Below are positions 1 through 8,396 of a stretch of DNA of 53,068 nt, one piece after another (the stretch's first letter is position 1; every line of letters starts with the position of its first letter). The notes beneath the pieces are model-generated. The model ran no database searches and had not been told where the DNA came from. It worked only from the letters and a program-made list of their open reading frames with translations. The stretch is taken from positions 1-53,068 of the forward strand of contig QXZH01000055.1 in NCBI GenBank assembly GCA_009886465.1, in the 5' to 3' direction. Source of the DNA: Opitutaceae bacterium. Its GTDB lineage: Bacteria > Verrucomicrobiota > Verrucomicrobiia > Opitutales > Coraliomargaritaceae. The position numbers and the translations under genes were made by a program.

Positions 1-786
1 GAAAACGCCCAGCCTGGCGCAGCCGCTCCGGCAGCCGATCAAGCGACTAGCCCTAAGCTTGTCGAAGCTGCAGCAACGCTTGAAGCTCTGGAAATCCCAG
101 TCTCCAATATGCGTAAAAGTATCGGCAAGGCACTCGTGGCCTCCAAGACGCAAGCCCCGCACTTCTACCTACAAATTGAAGTCAACGGCGCACCACTCGC
201 AGCGCTTCGTAAGGAGCTGAACACCAAGTTAGCCAATCTTCCCCCCGAGCACGGTGGGACTAAGTTCTCAATCAATGATCTCACTCTCAAGGCAGCCGCC
301 GAAGCGGTGCGTCGCGTCCCTGCGATCAATCGCTCGTGGGAGGGTGACAGTATCAAGCAACATCCAAATGTGCACCTTGCCTTTGGCGTCGCCATCGACG
401 ACGGCCTCGTCACCCCAGTGATCCGAGCCGCAGAGACTAAAGGCTTACGCGAAATTGGCGCAGAAGCTAAGGTCCTGATCAAAAAGGCACGTAGTAAAAA
501 ACTCACCCCTAACGAGATGAGCGGCTCTACACTCACCGTGACGAACCTAGGCATGTTTGGCATTTCCGACTTTTACGGAATTATCAATCCCAACAATGCT
601 GCCATCCTAAGTATAGGCGCGACGATCAAGAAACCAGTCGTCAATGAAAACGACGAGATCGTAGTCGGCCAAGTGATGAAGATCGGCCTCTCTGGGGACC
701 ACCGCACTATCGACGGAGCAGTCGGTGCGCAGTATTTACAAGCGCTTAAGGAAATCCTTGAGTCGCCCTCTATCATGTTGGTCTAG
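1..786 (+). CDS. pdhC: Dihydrolipoamide acetyltransferase (pyruvate dehydrogenase E2), C-terminal part
   Basis: The open frame enters from the left edge in frame 1, so only the 3' part of the gene is present. The first ~25 visible residues are an Ala/Pro-rich linker, followed by the 2-oxoacid dehydrogenase acyltransferase catalytic domain. The active-site motif DHRTIDG lies near the C-terminus, and the NLGMFGI and NPNNAAILS segments are typical of pyruvate-type E2. The family transfers the acetyl group from lipoamide to CoA. The lipoyl and E1/E3-binding domains must lie upstream, outside the window. Assignment to pyruvate rather than 2-oxoglutarate or branched-chain dehydrogenase rests on these segments and the SPSIMLV ending, so it is likely but not certain. 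A strong terminator follows 27 bp after the stop. Confidence 0.9.
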   Translation, partial: ENAQPGAAAPAADQATSPKLVEAAATLEALEIPVSNMRKSIGKALVASKTQAPHFYLQIEVNGAPLAALRKELNTKLANLPPEHGGTKFSINDLTLKAAAEAVRRVPAINRSWEGDSIKQHPNVHLAFGVAIDDGLVTPVIRAAETKGLREIGAEAKVLIKKARSKKLTPNEMSGSTLTVTNLGMFGISDFYGIINPNNAAILSIGATIKKPVVNENDEIVVGQVMKIGLSGDHRTIDGAVGAQYLQALKEILESPSIMLV

Positions 787-813
787 CTAATAAGTCGGAG
801 GATGAATTTATAT

Positions 814-843
814 AAAGCCCGCGATTCATCGCGGGCTTTTTTT
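814..843 (+). terminator. Rho-independent terminator after the E2 gene
   Basis: A perfect 11-bp stem (AAAGCCCGCGA / TCGCGGGCTTT) with a TTCA loop runs into seven or more T residues. It ends the pyruvate dehydrogenase transcript and separates it from the YkoF-like gene. Confidence 0.92.
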
Positions 844-915
844 GCGCACAATGGGAGCGCCGAGCTCACAAAACTAATGTGGACACTCACTCAGACGCCT
901 TTACACATTTAGGTC

Positions 916-1194
916 ATGGAAAAGACCGATCCTCTTATCTCCGTTCAAATCTCGGTTTACGCACTGGATGGAAAGGTGCGCGAAGCCGTCCACTGCTACC
1001 TCGACGCACTTGATGCGACGGGGATCGACCGCGACACAGGCACCATGTCCACCGTAGTCTGGGGTGAGGCTGCCCAAATTTGGCCTGCACTGCAGTCCGC
1101 CTACACCTCGGTTGCGGCAAAACACAAGGTCATCGTCAATACCGTGATGTGCAACGCTGCACCCCTGCCTGCTCGTGCATCTGGTCGTCGTTAA
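916..1194 (+). CDS. YkoF-like thiamine/hydroxymethylpyrimidine-binding protein, single domain
   Basis: This 92-residue protein has the pattern of the YkoF/MTH1187-like ferredoxin-fold thiamine-binding proteins: a first strand ISVQISVYAL, a helix, then a central TGTMSTVVWG strand-turn and a second helix before an IVNTVMCNA strand. Bacillus YkoF carries two such domains and works with an ECF-type thiamine-precursor transporter; here there is one domain and no transporter gene nearby. No signal peptide or membrane segment is visible, so it is probably cytoplasmic. The start has no obvious Shine-Dalgarno sequence. It lies 33 bp upstream of def on the same strand and may be co-transcribed. The family call is from fold-pattern recognition only; ligand and role are inferred. 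Confidence 0.6.
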   Translation: MEKTDPLISVQISVYALDGKVREAVHCYLDALDATGIDRDTGTMSTVVWGEAAQIWPALQSAYTSVAAKHKVIVNTVMCNAAPLPARASGRR

Positions 1195-1227
1195 TTACAT
1201 TCTTATCACTACTTCTTAATTGCTTCA

Positions 1228-1806
1228 ATGATCTTACGAGTCACCCAATACGGCGAACCCATCCTACGCGAGGTCGGCAAGCCAATCACTGAATTCGATG
1301 AAGCTCTGGCCGAGCTGGCCAACGACATGGTCGACACGATGTATGACGAGGAAGGCATCGGCCTAGCCGCACAACAAGTGGATCGTGCCTTACAAATTTG
1401 CGTGCTCGATGTGCGCCCACCTGAAGGTATGGAAGTGCCCTTTGAATATAGCCTCGATGGCAAGAAGCCCCCTCTTGAGCTGATCATGCCTATGGCCATC
1501 ATTAATCCGAAGGTCACGATCATCGATCAAGTGGAGGATGTTTACGAAGAAGGCTGTCTCTCCTTTCCGGGGGTAAACGGCAAAGTAGACCGCCCAGTGG
1601 GCGTGCGCTGCGAATACCAAGACACCGAAGGTAACAATCACATCGTTGAGGCCGACGGACTTTTGGGACGATGCATCTTACACGAAGTAGACCACCTCAA
1701 TGGTAAACTCTTCATCGATCTTATGGATAAGCGCGACTTGAAGAAGAACGAGGCAAAGATCAAAAAGCTAAAGCGCGCGAGTCGTGATTTTTTGAAAGGA
1801 AAGTAA
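1228..1806 (+). CDS. def: Peptide deformylase
   Basis: Removes the formyl group from the initiator methionine of new proteins. All three family motifs are present: GIGLAAQQ (residues 43-50), EEGCLSFPG (107-115, metal-ligand Cys110) and HEVDH (152-156, two metal-ligand His and the catalytic Glu). The 192-residue length is slightly above the usual ~170 because of an insertion around residues 62-88, a pattern seen in several non-proteobacterial deformylases. The usual partner, methionyl-tRNA formyltransferase (fmt), is not adjacent. The ATG at 1228 fits the conserved N-terminus; the leader has no Shine-Dalgarno sequence. Confidence 0.96.
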   Translation: MILRVTQYGEPILREVGKPITEFDEALAELANDMVDTMYDEEGIGLAAQQVDRALQICVLDVRPPEGMEVPFEYSLDGKKPPLELIMPMAIINPKVTIIDQVEDVYEEGCLSFPGVNGKVDRPVGVRCEYQDTEGNNHIVEADGLLGRCILHEVDHLNGKLFIDLMDKRDLKKNEAKIKKLKRASRDFLKGK

Positions 1807-1874
1807 TCGCTTAGCTTGGAGTCCCGCTTTGAACCACCCAAGTAATAAGAACTGCCTCAAGGCGGAACCTAAAG

Positions 1875-2993
1875 CTAATCATTCAGTAATACACAGATCG
1901 CATTGGGCACGGTGATCACCCTATCTCTGGGATAAGTCAGCGCGCCGCTCACTGCGTCCACCTCGAGAACTGTGACTGTATTTGAATGCGCGCCCGCTGC
2001 GAGCAACCATTGTCCAGATGAATCCAGATTAATATTCCTTGGCCAAGCCCCGCGGATTGGTTCAATGTCAGTAACATAGAGTCGGCCTGTCTCAGCGTCG
2101 GCGACGAAAGCAGTTACACTATCGTGTCCGCGATTGGCGGCATAAACAAACTCGCCGTTGGGGTGCACTACGATTTCGGATGAAGAGTTAAAGCTCTCCT
2201 TTGCTTTCGCAAAATCACTCAGCGTCGGCGTGGTCGAGAGTAGTGTGGCATTGCCTGTTTCTGTATCGAAGACGAAAGTCGAGACCGAGAGGCTCAATTC
2301 GTTGAGTAAGAAAATGTATTGCCCGTCGACTGAGAACTTCATGTGACGCGGACCGCCTCCAGAGACAGAATCAACTGCGCCGATTTGTTTAATCGAAAAT
2401 TGGTCGGGCTGAATCTGGTAAATTACAATCTGGTCGAGCCCAAGATCAGGCACGAACGCGAACCGCCCGTCGGGTGAGAAACCGACCCAGTGAGGATGTG
2501 GTTTACTTTGTCGCTTCGCTACAACGCCTGAACCTCCCTCGTGCTCGACCATTTGGCTACATGCTTCAACTTGCCCGTCTTTGCCTAATGGGAAGACCGC
2601 AACTGAGCCACCAGCATACTGGGCAGTTAATAGAAAATTACCAGATGGATGCGCACTGATATGTGCGGCACGTCCGTCGGGGATGAGTTGGGAATTCAAA
2701 AACTCGAGGTCGCCATTATCTAAAATATTGTAAGCCAAGACTGAAGGTCCTTCGGCTGGATTGGCGATGGCATAGAGCCTAGTCCGGTCAGGGTGGAAAG
2801 CGAGAAAGCCAGGCGCTTTGACCTCTGCGGCCAGCGTCGCGGAAGAGAGCTTGCCTTTTTTTGTATCGAGGCTGGCACGATAAATTCCTTTAGCCTCACC
2901 CCCGCCAGTTCCGAAATAGACATCGACTGAATCGGCGTGGAGAATATGCGCGGCTAGAAGAATGAGGGGCAGTAAGACTTTCATTTTAATCAT
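1875..2993 (-). CDS. Secreted lactonase-family beta-propeller protein
   Basis: A seven-bladed beta-propeller of the lactonase family (6-phosphogluconolactonase YbhE/Pgl type, also called 3-carboxymuconate cyclase-like). Repeating blades contain motifs such as HPSGNFLLTA, SPDGRFAFV, HPNGEFVYAANR and DSSGQWLLAAG. An in-frame start exists at 3059, but the start at 2993 (or 2984) is preferred because it puts a hydrophobic signal peptide (VLLPLILLAAHILHA) at the N-terminus, giving about 372 residues. With an export signal it is probably periplasmic, which makes a role in the cytoplasmic pentose phosphate pathway less likely; the true substrate is unknown. It sits about 100 bp downstream of ftsQ, the place where ftsA is usually found, and is convergent with def. 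Confidence 0.82.
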   Translation of the reverse strand: MIKMKVLLPLILLAAHILHADSVDVYFGTGGGEAKGIYRASLDTKKGKLSSATLAAEVKAPGFLAFHPDRTRLYAIANPAEGPSVLAYNILDNGDLEFLNSQLIPDGRAAHISAHPSGNFLLTAQYAGGSVAVFPLGKDGQVEACSQMVEHEGGSGVVAKRQSKPHPHWVGFSPDGRFAFVPDLGLDQIVIYQIQPDQFSIKQIGAVDSVSGGGPRHMKFSVDGQYIFLLNELSLSVSTFVFDTETGNATLLSTTPTLSDFAKAKESFNSSSEIVVHPNGEFVYAANRGHDSVTAFVADAETGRLYVTDIEPIRGAWPRNINLDSSGQWLLAAGAHSNTVTVLEVDAVSGALTYPRDRVITVPNAICVLLND

Positions 2994-3094
2994 AAGGTGT
3001 AATCGAAAATGTAAAGTTTTGGAAGATGAAGCCAGATGCCGATTCGTCCAAAAGCTCACGCTTCAGCTTACAGGCAATGGAATGAGTCAGTAAA

Positions 3095-4033
3095 TTAAAA
3101 CGTGCTAATGCGGCCGCTCTCGAATTGAACGGCGGCATCTTTGGGGAGGGTCAGGTCTATACGTTTGATCGCAGGATTTCCCCGTGATTGAACATAGTTG
3201 AGAATAACTGCAAGGCGATCAAGTTGCTGCGCAAAACTGGTATTAAATCCGAATATGATACGTGGCACCATCGACGAGCGTACTTCAATCACTTGGCCAG
3301 GGAGCTCAGGATTACCAGAATAGTGTTTCAGAGAAACCAGTTTCCATGTCTTATAAAAATTCGCCTGCGTACGGCGCGTCTCTTCGAGTAGTTCGGCGAC
3401 TTGGCCGATACCTCGCATGGGTAATATCCCACCTTCGGAGTGTTGGTAGGGAAGGACAAAGGGTAGCCTATTTAAAGTCGCTCTGGGGTAGCCGATGCCT
3501 TTGTAAATAGTGCCCTCACGAGAAATGATACGGACTTCAGCTCGATCGTTTACACCCATCACACGCATGCGAAGGATGGGTTCGTGCTCCTTTAAATCGA
3601 TCTTTAATGCGTTGGGAAACTGGCGCTCAATGGAGGCCGACTTGACTTGACCATGCGCTTCGAGCTGCTCTTTCATGGTGTGGATATCAACCTCCATCAT
3701 GGCGGTGTCGCGACGTAACTCGACCACCGTGCCAAGCCACGATGTGGGCAATACTCCGTTCGTATCGAAAAGAATTTTCTCCACCGGCTTTGAGGGAGTC
3801 GTGATTTGAATAGGTTCTTCTCGCTCGTTAAACGCGACAATCGCCCAAACAACAGTACTGATAAGGAAAATACAGACGAGGAAAGCGCCCAATAACTTAA
3901 GGGCTTGCACTTGACGACGCTTGCGCGATTGCGACGAGTTGATGCGCGTGCGTTTACTCCCTCCGTCTAATCCACGCCAAGTTTGGTTTTCACCTGCTGA
4001 GGTACTACCTTTATTTTTACTGCCTCCGATCAT
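3095..4033 (-). CDS. ftsQ: Cell division protein FtsQ (POTRA domain)
   Basis: A bitopic inner-membrane divisome protein. A long basic cytoplasmic N-terminus (~43 residues, rich in Arg/Lys/Ser) leads to one membrane segment (about 47-68, LLGAFLVCIFLISTVVWAIV), then a FtsQ-type POTRA domain with VDIHTMKEQLEAHGQVKSA and the family-typical ERQFPNALKIDL, then the beta domain. FtsQ links early and late division proteins. Its ATG overlaps the ddl stop (ATGA), so it is translationally coupled to ddl. The position directly after ddl is classical for dcw clusters, but ftsA and ftsZ do not follow. Confidence 0.9.
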   Translation of the reverse strand: MIGGSKNKGSTSAGENQTWRGLDGGSKRTRINSSQSRKRRQVQALKLLGAFLVCIFLISTVVWAIVAFNEREEPIQITTPSKPVEKILFDTNGVLPTSWLGTVVELRRDTAMMEVDIHTMKEQLEAHGQVKSASIERQFPNALKIDLKEHEPILRMRVMGVNDRAEVRIISREGTIYKGIGYPRATLNRLPFVLPYQHSEGGILPMRGIGQVAELLEETRRTQANFYKTWKLVSLKHYSGNPELPGQVIEVRSSMVPRIIFGFNTSFAQQLDRLAVILNYVQSRGNPAIKRIDLTLPKDAAVQFESGRISTF

Positions 4034-4956
4034 TCGATACCCCCTTTTTGGAAACGAGCGATTGCCGGTGCCACCAGCTCGGTGGCGAGTTGCTCAAAGT
4101 TGTAGCCGATGCAGGATGCGCTCTTTGGAAGAAGGCTGGTCGCAGTCAGACCAGGTAGAGTGTTGATCTCTAGGAAATTTGGGCATGCCCCGTCGAGTAA
4201 GAAGTCAATGCGGGCGAAGTCGCGGCAACCACACGCGCGAAATAGTTGTTGGGCATGGTCTTTGACCTTGGCCTCAACTGCAGGTTCGAGTTCGGCAGGG
4301 AAATGATACTCAGTCGAAGCAGTTGTGTATTTGGCTTTATAATCGTAAACACCACTCTGGCTGACGATCTCGACTACGCCCATGGCGACTCCTTTGAGTA
4401 CGCCGACGGTGAGTTCGCGACCACGAATACGCTGTTCGATTAGCCAATTACCGGAACGTATGCCTGAGAGCGTGACGCCAAGTGCGGACCGGTGCTCTGT
4501 GAAATGGAGCCCGACACTGCTACCTTGATCGGTAGGTTTGATCACTAGTGAGGTACCGAGTTGATTAATCACGGCATCAGCTAAAGGTGCGGAAGCGCCT
4601 TCGAAGGTCATCGCTTCTGGCACAGCGATGCTGAGTTTGCGAGCGATCGTCTTTGTCGCGGCCTTATCCATGCAAAGGCGACTGGCAGCGGCATCACTGC
4701 CGCAATAGTGGATCTTGGATCCTTCCAAAAGAGCTTGCAGTCGACCATCTTCACCAAAGCTACCGTGCAGGGCTGGAAAGACGACATCCGTATTTGATTT
4801 CAAAGAATTGGGCAAATCCTCCGAAGCTAGAATGAGCGACTCCACTTCGAAATTTGTTCCTAATGCCTGCGCGATGGCTTCCCCACTTTGCAGGGATACT
4901 TCGCGTTCGGAACCGACACCGCCATAGAGAACGACTATTTTGGGAGCTTTAGACAT
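4030..4956 (-). CDS. ddl: D-alanine--D-alanine ligase
   Basis: ATP-grasp enzyme making D-Ala-D-Ala for the peptidoglycan stem peptide. Both family signatures are present: HGSFGEDG near residue 70 and the C-terminal EINTLPGLTATSL; the N-terminal LYGGVGSEREVSL loop is also typical. The preferred start is the ATG at 4956 (SKAPKIVVLYGG), giving 308 residues; an upstream in-frame ATG at 5010 would add 18 poorly conserved residues. It follows the murC-murB fusion gene after ~80 bp and overlaps ftsQ by 4 bp. Confidence 0.96.
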   Translation of the reverse strand: MSKAPKIVVLYGGVGSEREVSLQSGEAIAQALGTNFEVESLILASEDLPNSLKSNTDVVFPALHGSFGEDGRLQALLEGSKIHYCGSDAAASRLCMDKAATKTIARKLSIAVPEAMTFEGASAPLADAVINQLGTSLVIKPTDQGSSVGLHFTEHRSALGVTLSGIRSGNWLIEQRIRGRELTVGVLKGVAMGVVEIVSQSGVYDYKAKYTTASTEYHFPAELEPAVEAKVKDHAQQLFRACGCRDFARIDFLLDGACPNFLEINTLPGLTATSLLPKSASCIGYNFEQLATELVAPAIARFQKGGIE

Positions 4957-5034
4957 GGGGGATTTCTTTGATGCAGGAGAACAGAAATGGCTTCTCCGCT
5001 CCGCTACCAAATAAGAATTGTCCGAGAAGTGCCA

Positions 5035-7272
5035 TCATTCACTCAAAACTTCATCCCAAGACTGACCGACAAGCAAGACTTCGGGTTCTAAAATATAACC
5101 AGACTCAGCTTTCACTTTGGCACGCACTTTTTGCACGAGCTCGATCACATCGGCAGCTGATGCACCACCATGATTCACGATAAAGTTACCGTGCACCTCG
5201 GAGACCTCCGCAGCGCCGACCGACATCCCTTTAATTCCATATTCGTCGATCAGTTTACCAGCATAATTACCCTCCGGATTTTTGAAAATGCAGCCCGCGC
5301 TCGCGCCGCGTGGCTGGCTCTCTTTGCGCGAGCTCGAATAGCTATCGATTCGGCCACGGATAGATACCTCGGAATCGCCATCGGCACTACAGAGCACGGC
5401 ACCGAGGGCGATGCCTCGACTGATTTCTTCAACTTTGCGATAACCAAAATGGAAGGCTTCTTTAGGCAAATCCTGATAACAACCGTCCTCATCAATAAAC
5501 TGCACGCGCTCGACCACGTCGAACATCCAACTGCCCATAGCGCCGGCATTCATACGAAGCGCACCACCTACTGCGCCAGGGATTCCCTCCAAAAACTCAA
5601 ACCCAGCTAGGCCATTCTTAGCAGCAAAGCCGCAGATTTCTTTGAGACGGCCTCCTGCAGAAGCCCAAATACGACCTTCACCAAGTGAAACTACCCGACG
5701 CCATGCGGACGCAGAAAAGCGGATAACTAAGCCGTCAAAACCATGATCGGAGACGAGAAGATTTGAACCACGACCAAGGCAAAAGAACTTAAACTCGTAG
5801 AGCTCAGCAGCGCGCAGAAGAACGCGCAAATCGCTGTAATTAGCCGGTTCGGCATAGAAGCGAGCGGAACCGCCGATACGAATAGTTGTCTTGTTGGCGA
5901 GTGGTTCGTGAGACTTGAGTTTGCACTCGGGAGAGACGCGGGGCACAAGGTAATCTACCCATGCAGCGTCTAGGTTAGGGGCCTCGCCGACTGAAGCCGA
6001 AGCTCTGAGCCAAGAAGCGAAAGCGCCTGCAAATTCTTCGATGTCACCTGCACCGACAAAAGCTAATTGAGTCGGCGAATCTTTGATCGCCTCCTGAAGT
6101 TGGCGCATACCTCCCAAGGACATTACAAGTTCGACGGGTGCTTGATCCGTGAATGCATTCGCTAGATCTGCAGTTTTTCCACCTGCCAATTCGGACTCGT
6201 GCGCGGCGTAAACAGGCAAGAGATAAACGGCATCGGCAGCTTGTAGAGAGTGGGCAAACTCAGACTTAAATTGGCACGTCCTTGAATAACGATGCGGTTG
6301 GAAGACGACAACGAGTTGTTTATCTGGTTCGTTAGTCTGAAGGCATTCGATCAGGGCATCAATCTCGGTGGGATGGTGCGCGTAGTCTTCGACCACCGTT
6401 AGCTGCGCATCCTGATAAAGGATTGATTGGCGACGTGCCATGCCAGGGAAAGTTGCTAGCGTATCGCTTTTTAATGGCTGATCGAAAAAAGAAATTACGG
6501 CGGCAGCGGCATCGCCGTTAACCTGATTAAAACGCCCACTCGGGGCGGTATCCAGGCCGAGGCGATTGGCGGTATCATCGAAGGTTTGTAGCGTAGCTGC
6601 CCCTGTCGGCTTCAGGTGGAATGCATCAGGTAATATCAATTTTTGTTTCGTGCGCTTGAGTAGACCAGAAAATGCAGCGTCTAGTTTTGTAGCATCGACG
6701 TAGTGGTCCGCATGATCCCAATCCACATTGAGGACAAGTGTCACTTCGGGTGCGAACTGATCAATTGTGCCATCACTCTCGTCCACTTCTGCGACAAGCC
6801 AATCGCTTTCACAAAAATGAGCGGGCGGCGTAGATTTATCAGAGAAGAGGCCGCCTAATATATAGCTAGCCTCAAGCTGACAATGCCGTAACCCGTGGGC
6901 AATCATGCCAGAGGTGGTGGTCTTGCCATGACTGCCGACCACAGCGATCAGACGTTTACTTTGCGCGATCTCGGCGAGCATTTCGCCACGCCTAAGTAAA
7001 CGAAGCCCGGCCTCACGAGCGCCGACTAAGATGGGGTGGGACTGCGGGACAGCACTTGAATAAACGACCGTGTTGAAGGTGCTGACTTGTTCGGGGAAAA
7101 TAAAGTCTTCAAGTGTGACGCCCGCTTCGTCTAGCCAGTAGCGAACGCACTCTTGAAGGTGCGCATCGTATCCAAAAACGGAGTATCCTGCTCGCGACAT
7201 CCAACAAGCGAGCGGGGCCATTCCCATACCACCGGCTCCAACGAACAAATATCTGCGCGCGTCATCCATCAT
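5035..7272 (-). CDS. murC-murB: Fused UDP-N-acetylmuramate--L-alanine ligase / UDP-N-acetylenolpyruvoylglucosamine reductase (MurC-MurB)
   Basis: One 745-residue frame encodes two cytoplasmic peptidoglycan enzymes. Residues ~1-430 are MurC: dinucleotide-type GAGGMGMAPLA start, ATP loop GSHGKTTT (113-120), DYAHHPTE (296-303) and QPHRYSRT. Residues ~445-745 are MurB: GRGSNLLVS (500-508, FAD), GIPGAVGGAL (563-572), FGYR (609-612) and SAGCIFKNP (658-666). Cys661 occupies the place of the catalytic Ser of E. coli MurB (Ser229); Cys is found here in many other MurB proteins. MurB makes UDP-MurNAc and MurC adds L-Ala, so the fusion joins consecutive steps, though in reverse domain order. No frame break is visible at the junction. 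It overlaps the murG stop (ATGA). The second codon is also Met, so the start could be 3 bp later. Confidence 0.96.
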   Translation of the reverse strand: MMDDARRYLFVGAGGMGMAPLACWMSRAGYSVFGYDAHLQECVRYWLDEAGVTLEDFIFPEQVSTFNTVVYSSAVPQSHPILVGAREAGLRLLRRGEMLAEIAQSKRLIAVVGSHGKTTTSGMIAHGLRHCQLEASYILGGLFSDKSTPPAHFCESDWLVAEVDESDGTIDQFAPEVTLVLNVDWDHADHYVDATKLDAAFSGLLKRTKQKLILPDAFHLKPTGAATLQTFDDTANRLGLDTAPSGRFNQVNGDAAAAVISFFDQPLKSDTLATFPGMARRQSILYQDAQLTVVEDYAHHPTEIDALIECLQTNEPDKQLVVVFQPHRYSRTCQFKSEFAHSLQAADAVYLLPVYAAHESELAGGKTADLANAFTDQAPVELVMSLGGMRQLQEAIKDSPTQLAFVGAGDIEEFAGAFASWLRASASVGEAPNLDAAWVDYLVPRVSPECKLKSHEPLANKTTIRIGGSARFYAEPANYSDLRVLLRAAELYEFKFFCLGRGSNLLVSDHGFDGLVIRFSASAWRRVVSLGEGRIWASAGGRLKEICGFAAKNGLAGFEFLEGIPGAVGGALRMNAGAMGSWMFDVVERVQFIDEDGCYQDLPKEAFHFGYRKVEEISRGIALGAVLCSADGDSEVSIRGRIDSYSSSRKESQPRGASAGCIFKNPEGNYAGKLIDEYGIKGMSVGAAEVSEVHGNFIVNHGGASAADVIELVQKVRAKVKAESGYILEPEVLLVGQSWDEVLSE

Positions 7273-8396
7273 CTCAGCGACTCCAGCTTTTCACCCTTCG
7301 CAATAGCTTCCGAGTGGCAAAGGGCGAGTAAATCGTCAGCTATACGTTCACTTGAATCGAAGCGATCTAAGCGCTCTAGATTAGATTTGAACTTAGCCAG
7401 TAAGCAGTCGTTAAATATCAAATCACACACTTCCGAGCTAAGCTCGCTAAGCTTATCCTGGGAAAGTGAAATGCCGGCACCCTGTTGCTCGTGGGCAAGT
7501 GCATTCGCCTTCTGGTGGTCGTCAGCGGCATAGGGATAAGGTATCAGAATGGAAGGAACACGGCAACGAATGATCTCCGCGATGGATCCTGCACCTGCGC
7601 GAGAAACAATTAGGTCAGCCGCGGAAATCACGTCGCCCATGCTGCTAGAAAAAGGCACAAATGTAGCCGTGATATCAGCACCACCCTTCCCCGTTTCATG
7701 GATCGTGCTGGCGGTGCTATTCCCAAGACCAGTCACGCAGTAAACGGAGATTCCGGCTTTGGCCAAGAGTCCGAAATTTCGCTCAACCCATTCGTTCAGT
7801 GCTGTGGCACCTTGGCTGCCACCGATAACAACAAGCAATTTATTAGGCACACTGAGGCCGAGGCGGTTCCAGGCATCGGCTTTGAGCGAATGCTTGATAT
7901 CTTTGCGCACGGGGTAGTCGAAATAGCGGATATTCTCTGGCGGCACGCCCCGTAGGCGAACACCATCAGGCAAGTAAATGCGTGTGGATAAATGTTTGAT
8001 CATGCGGACGGCTTTGCCTGGATGACAATTGGCCTCATGGAGTACAACAGGTATCCCTCTTGTTCGGGCGGCTAGGCCAAGTCCGAGCGAGAGAAAGCCG
8101 CCGAAGAGCAAGACTATGTCTGGCGCTTGCTCGCGAAGCATGCGACGTGATGTAAAGAAGCCAGAAACCAATGAGCCGAGAAATGCGAGGCGCTGAAGAA
8201 GGCTACCCGTGAAGGCGCGCCCAGGCGTCTTGACGAAATCGAGATGGCTATATTTTTCAACAAGAGCAGAATCGACCTGCTTATTGCTGATCAACAATAA
8301 GCAAACATGGCCCCGCTCTTGCAGGACTTCCGCCACGGCGATGCCGGGGGCGAGATGGCCTCCAGTGCCGCCGCATGCTATAATTATTTTACTCAT
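7269..8396 (-). CDS. murG: UDP-N-acetylglucosamine--undecaprenyl-PP-MurNAc-pentapeptide transferase
   Basis: GT28-type glycosyltransferase that turns lipid I into lipid II on the cytoplasmic face of the inner membrane. Visible motifs: N-terminal GGTGGHLAPG loop (residues 10-19), LLFGGFLS, HEANCHPGKA, the G-loop GGSQGATALN in the middle, and the donor-binding SRAGAGSIAEI near residue 280, followed by PYPYAADDHQ. Length 375 is normal. It overlaps ftsW upstream and murC-murB downstream by 4 bp each (ATGA), so it is tightly coupled to both. Confidence 0.97.
   Translation of the reverse strand: MSKIIIACGGTGGHLAPGIAVAEVLQERGHVCLLLISNKQVDSALVEKYSHLDFVKTPGRAFTGSLLQRLAFLGSLVSGFFTSRRMLREQAPDIVLLFGGFLSLGLGLAARTRGIPVVLHEANCHPGKAVRMIKHLSTRIYLPDGVRLRGVPPENIRYFDYPVRKDIKHSLKADAWNRLGLSVPNKLLVVIGGSQGATALNEWVERNFGLLAKAGISVYCVTGLGNSTASTIHETGKGGADITATFVPFSSSMGDVISAADLIVSRAGAGSIAEIIRCRVPSILIPYPYAADDHQKANALAHEQQGAGISLSQDKLSELSSEVCDLIFNDCLLAKFKSNLERLDRFDSSERIADDLLALCHSEAIAKGEKLESLR

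Noticed and set aside
5170..5610. 146-codon open frame on the plus strand
   Set aside because: Antisense to the MurB part of the fusion gene, with no recognisable domain.
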